This document shows positions 5,669-7,303 of a stretch of DNA of 7,303 nt, piece after piece. Positions within the stretch are counted from its first letter, which is position 1. The number at the start of each line of letters is the position of its first letter. Below the pieces are notes generated by a model, which had not been told where the DNA came from, made no database searches, and worked only from the letters and a program-made list of their open reading frames with translations. This DNA comes from Anaerolineaceae bacterium UBA5311 (GTDB taxonomy: Bacteria; Chloroflexota; Anaerolineae; Anaerolineales; Anaerolineaceae): assembly GCA_002411175.1 (NCBI GenBank), contig DHRN01000103.1, positions 69,033 through 76,335 on the forward strand, written 5' to 3'. The translations under genes and the position numbers were made by a program.

Positions 5669-6595
5669 ATGGCTAAAGTTGTTTCAGTAAATATCAGTCA
5701 GAGAAAAGGCACGATTAAACATCCCGTGGAGCAGATCGAATTAAAGGTCGACTGGGGCATTGAAGGCGACGCTCATGGCGGCGACTGGCACAGGCAGATT
5801 AGTTTACTGGATTTGAGCAGCTTCGAAAAGATGGACAACAAGGCAACCGTCGATCTGAAGCCTGGTATTTTTGCGGAAAACATCACCACCGAAGGGATTG
5901 ATCTTTGGGGGCTGCCGGTAGGAACACAGCTTGAAATTGGAAACACCCTTCTTGAGATCACCCAGATTGGCAAAGAATGCCACCGTCACTGCCAGGTTTT
6001 CAGACAGGTAGGCGATTGTGTAATGCCGCGGGAAGGGATTTTTGCCAAAGTGCTGCGCGAAGGTACGATAAAGGCAGGAGAAACATTGAAAATAATTCCC
6101 ACAATTCGCGTAGCCATATTAACCGTTAGCGATAAAAGCTCAGCTGGAGATCGCGTTGATCTTTCCGGTCCGGCATTGGCGGCAACTTTGGAAAACAAGG
6201 CACAGGTAATTTTGCAGGAGATTGTTCCTGATGAACTGGAGCAAATCAAGGCAAAACTGATCGAATATGCTCACCAGGGGCTTGACCTTGTTTTTACTAC
6301 CGGTGGGACTGGTTTCGCGCCAAGAGATGTGACCCCTGAGGCGACATTAGCTGTCGTGGACCGGGCGGCTCCGGGGATTGCCGAGGCTATCCGATCGAAA
6401 AGTCTCGAAATCACCGCCTTTGCCATGCTTTCCCGTGCCACAGCCGGGATCAGGGGAAAGACGCTGATCATTAATCTCCCTGGCAGCCCCAAAGCGGCGC
6501 TGGAATGCCTCGAAGTTTTTTTACCAGTCATGAGCCACGCTGTCGAGACCCTTCGCGGAGAGGCTTACGAATGCGCCCAACCCGGCGCGAGATAA
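5669..6595 (+). CDS. MOSC domain - MogA/MoaB fusion protein
   Basis: 308 aa with two domains. Residues 1-~143 are a MOSC domain (named for the C-terminus of Moco sulfurase): an early IEGDAHGG motif, PGIFAENITTEGIDL, then KECHRHC (102-108; C104, H105, H107, C108) and GDCVMPREGIF (115-125; C117). MOSC domains are linked to sulfur transfer and Moco binding. Residues ~146-300 are a MogA/MoaB domain: VAILTVSDKSSAGDR (148-162), TTGGTGFAPRD (210-220), PGIAEAIR, MLSRATAGIRG and NLPGSP (269-274). MogA adenylylates molybdopterin to give the substrate of MoeA, so this gene supplies the step just before the two MoeA genes. By motif the domain looks nearer MogA than short MoaB, but I do not assign a symbol to the fusion. 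Both domains look complete, with no signal peptide or membrane segment. It is the last gene of the operon; ATG follows the moaA stop directly. Confidence 0.93.
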   Translation: MAKVVSVNISQRKGTIKHPVEQIELKVDWGIEGDAHGGDWHRQISLLDLSSFEKMDNKATVDLKPGIFAENITTEGIDLWGLPVGTQLEIGNTLLEITQIGKECHRHCQVFRQVGDCVMPREGIFAKVLREGTIKAGETLKIIPTIRVAILTVSDKSSAGDRVDLSGPALAATLENKAQVILQEIVPDELEQIKAKLIEYAHQGLDLVFTTGGTGFAPRDVTPEATLAVVDRAAPGIAEAIRSKSLEITAFAMLSRATAGIRGKTLIINLPGSPKAALECLEVFLPVMSHAVETLRGEAYECAQPGAR

Positions 6596-6616
6596 CGTAT
6601 GTATTCCTGGGCGTTT

Positions 6617-6686
6617 GTTCCTGTCATTCCGGGCATATATTGCTTTCATCCTGATCATTGATTCCTGTCATCCTGATCATTGATTC
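6617..6686 (+). repeat. 22-bp tandem repeat block A
   Basis: Units begin at 6617, 6639, 6661 and 6683, each 22 bp apart. Consensus is near ATTCCTGTCATCCTGATCATTG, with the first two copies degenerate. The last unit runs into a left arm of the downstream palindromic element (6687 onward). The block starts only about 20 nt after the operon's stop codon. Confidence 0.85.
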
Positions 6687-6717
6687 CTGTCATCCTGAGC
6701 CTCTTTTGCGAAGGATC
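6687..6717. repeat. Solitary left arm of the 100-bp palindromic element
   Basis: CTGTCATCCTGAGCC through GCGAAGGATC matches the left arm of the complete elements at 6967 and 7116. After 6717 the sequence departs from them, and the matching right arm (AAGATCCTTC...CAGGATGACAG) is absent. It looks like a truncated or rearranged copy. Confidence 0.75.
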
Positions 6718-6777
6718 AGGGCAGTAAGAAGTATGGTCCTGTTACTTGATGAGCAACGAGCAGGACTTGCCCTTTCG
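6709..6777 (+). terminator. Weak compound hairpin after the operon, possible terminator
   Basis: Nested complementary segments: CGAA (6709-6712) with TTCG (6774-6777), AGGGCA (6718-6723) with TGCCCT (6768-6773), and GTCCTG (6736-6741) with CAGGAC (6761-6766). It is the first sizeable dyad after the stop at 6593-6595. There is no long U-tract, so a true intrinsic terminator is doubtful. Confidence 0.25.
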
Positions 6778-6874
6778 TCACCAATTAATGCGCATAGCCA
6801 ATATGGAGGTGGGCTGCCGTTGATGTGGAAGGTTTGGGGTTTACATACGGCTTGGTTGTGTGGATAGTATGGTC
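6778..6874. other. Unique intergenic stretch inside repeat field, no gene seen
   Basis: About 100 nt without repeat units. An open frame crosses it (to 6867), but it begins inside the 22-bp repeats, has no ribosome binding site and no family signature, so I do not call a gene. I recognise no RNA or regulatory motif. Confidence 0.4.
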
Positions 6875-6966
6875 TAATCCGTCAACCTAATCAATTATTC
6901 CTGCCAACCTGATCAATTATTCCTGTCATCCTGATTATTGATTCCTGCCAACCTGAATATATATTC
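6875..6966 (+). repeat. 22-bp tandem repeat block B
   Basis: Units begin at 6875 (degenerate), 6897, 6919, 6941 and 6963, again at 22-bp spacing. CTGTCATCCTGA and CTGCCAACCTGA versions alternate (6897 CCAACC, 6919 TCATCC, 6941 CCAACC, 6963 TCATCC). This suggests amplification of a 44-bp dimer in this block. Confidence 0.85.
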
Positions 6967-7066
6967 CTGTCATCCTGAGCCTCTTTTGCGAAGGATCTTG
7001 ACGTTCCAACCACAATGACCGTTCAATGTGAAGCGTTAAGATCCTTCACTTCGTTCAGGATGACAG
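6967..7066. repeat. 100-bp palindromic (MITE-like) element, copy 1
   Basis: The ends CTGTCATCCTGA (left) and TCAGGATGACAG (right) are perfect 12-bp inverted repeats. An inner pair GAAGGATCTT / AAGATCCTTC adds a perfect 10-bp stem, leaving an apical segment of about 38 nt. There is no coding capacity. The outer sequence resembles widespread bacterial GTCATCCTGAGC intergenic repeats (general knowledge). If transcribed it should fold into a long hairpin and could stabilise or end transcripts. Confidence 0.85.
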
Positions 7067-7067
7067 T

Positions 7068-7115
7068 CCAATTATCATCCTAAACATTATTTCCTGTCAT
7101 CCTGAGCATCGATTC
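7068..7115 (+). repeat. 22-bp tandem repeat block C
   Basis: Units begin at 7068 (degenerate, TTATCATCCTAAACATT), 7090 and 7112; the last runs into the next palindromic element. The 22-bp register of block B continues after a 105-bp step over the element. Confidence 0.8.
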
Positions 7116-7215
7116 CTGTCATCCTGAGCCTTTTTTGCGAAGGATCTTGACGTTCCAACCACAATGACCGTTCAATGTGAGGCGTTAAGATCCTTCACTT
7201 CGTTCAGGATGACAG
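7116..7215. repeat. 100-bp palindromic (MITE-like) element, copy 2
   Basis: By eye it differs from the copy at 6967-7066 at only two positions (C to T in the left arm, A to G near the middle), with identical 12-bp inverted ends. The start-to-start distance is 149 bp. The near identity points to recent duplication or gene conversion. Confidence 0.88.
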
Positions 7216-7216
7216 T

Positions 7217-7264
7217 CCGCTTGTCATCCTAATCATTGATTTCTGTCATCCTGAGCATCGATTC
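7217..7264 (+). repeat. 22-bp tandem repeat block D
   Basis: Units begin at 7217, 7239 and 7261. The arrangement is the same as block C, three units between two palindromic elements, which defines a 149-bp higher-order repeat. Confidence 0.8.
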
Positions 7265-7303
7265 CTGTCATCCTGAGCCGCTTTTGCGAAGGATCTTGTC
7301 AAT
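7265..7303. repeat. 100-bp palindromic element, copy 3, cut by window end
   Basis: The left arm CTGTCATCCTGAGCC...GCGAAGGATCTTG starts exactly 149 bp after copy 2 and runs to the end of the window. The array evidently continues, or the assembly stops here because of it. Confidence 0.8.

Noticed and set aside
6658..6867. 69-codon frame on the plus strand
   Set aside because: It begins inside the 22-bp repeats, lacks a ribosome binding site and shows no domain. It is most likely chance.
6617..7303. CRISPR array or protein-coding repeat downstream
   Set aside because: The 22-bp units are directly abutting with no unique spacers. A 22-nt period is not a multiple of three, so it cannot encode an in-frame peptide repeat.

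Overview
The window holds a five-gene molybdenum (or tungsten) cofactor operon on the + strand (about 1105-6595). It is flanked by two unrelated, repeat-packed, apparently non-coding regions (1-1104 and 6596-7303). The operon architecture and the abundant palindromic intergenic repeats suggest an anaerobic environmental bacterium. Chloroflexota (Anaerolineae-like) is my best guess, but this is inference: there is no rRNA or taxonomic marker here.

Left flank (1-1104): it opens with a G homopolymer. Four tandem copies of a ~152-bp unit follow (112-694); copies 2-4 are bounded by short inverted termini (GTCATTGCGAGC / GCTCGCAGTGAC). Next comes a duplicated ~68-bp pyrimidine-rich element with a palindrome (721-872), then a short unique AT-richer stretch with a plausible sigma70-type promoter (989-1017).

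Operon (1105-6595): (1) moeA, a conventional molybdopterin molybdenumtransferase; (2) a second, divergent MoeA fused to a C-terminal periplasmic-binding-protein-like domain; (3) moaC; (4) moaA; (5) a MOSC domain fused to a MogA/MoaB domain. The genes are 6 nt apart, overlapping (ATGA, TTGA) or directly abutting (TAA|ATG), so translational coupling is likely. MoaA and MoaC convert GTP to cyclic pyranopterin monophosphate. The MogA part of gene 5 would adenylylate molybdopterin, and the MoeA proteins would insert the metal oxyanion. The MOSC domain may handle sulfur or bind the cofactor, and the PBP-like domain is a candidate oxyanion sensor or delivery module. The MPT synthase genes (moaD, moaE), moeB, mobA and a molybdate transporter are not in the window and must lie elsewhere if the pathway is complete.

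Right flank (6596-7303): a composite repeat field. A 22-bp unit (consensus near ATTCCTGTCATCCTGATCAT) recurs in strict 22-bp register and is interrupted by ~100-bp palindromic elements with 12-bp perfect inverted ends, giving a 149-bp higher-order period. The field runs off the window end.

The most notable items are the paired normal MoeA and MoeA-PBP fusion, the MOSC-MogA fusion with a Cys/His cluster, the use of MoaA's C-terminal Gly-Gly codons as the next gene's Shine-Dalgarno, and the nested repeat architecture downstream.
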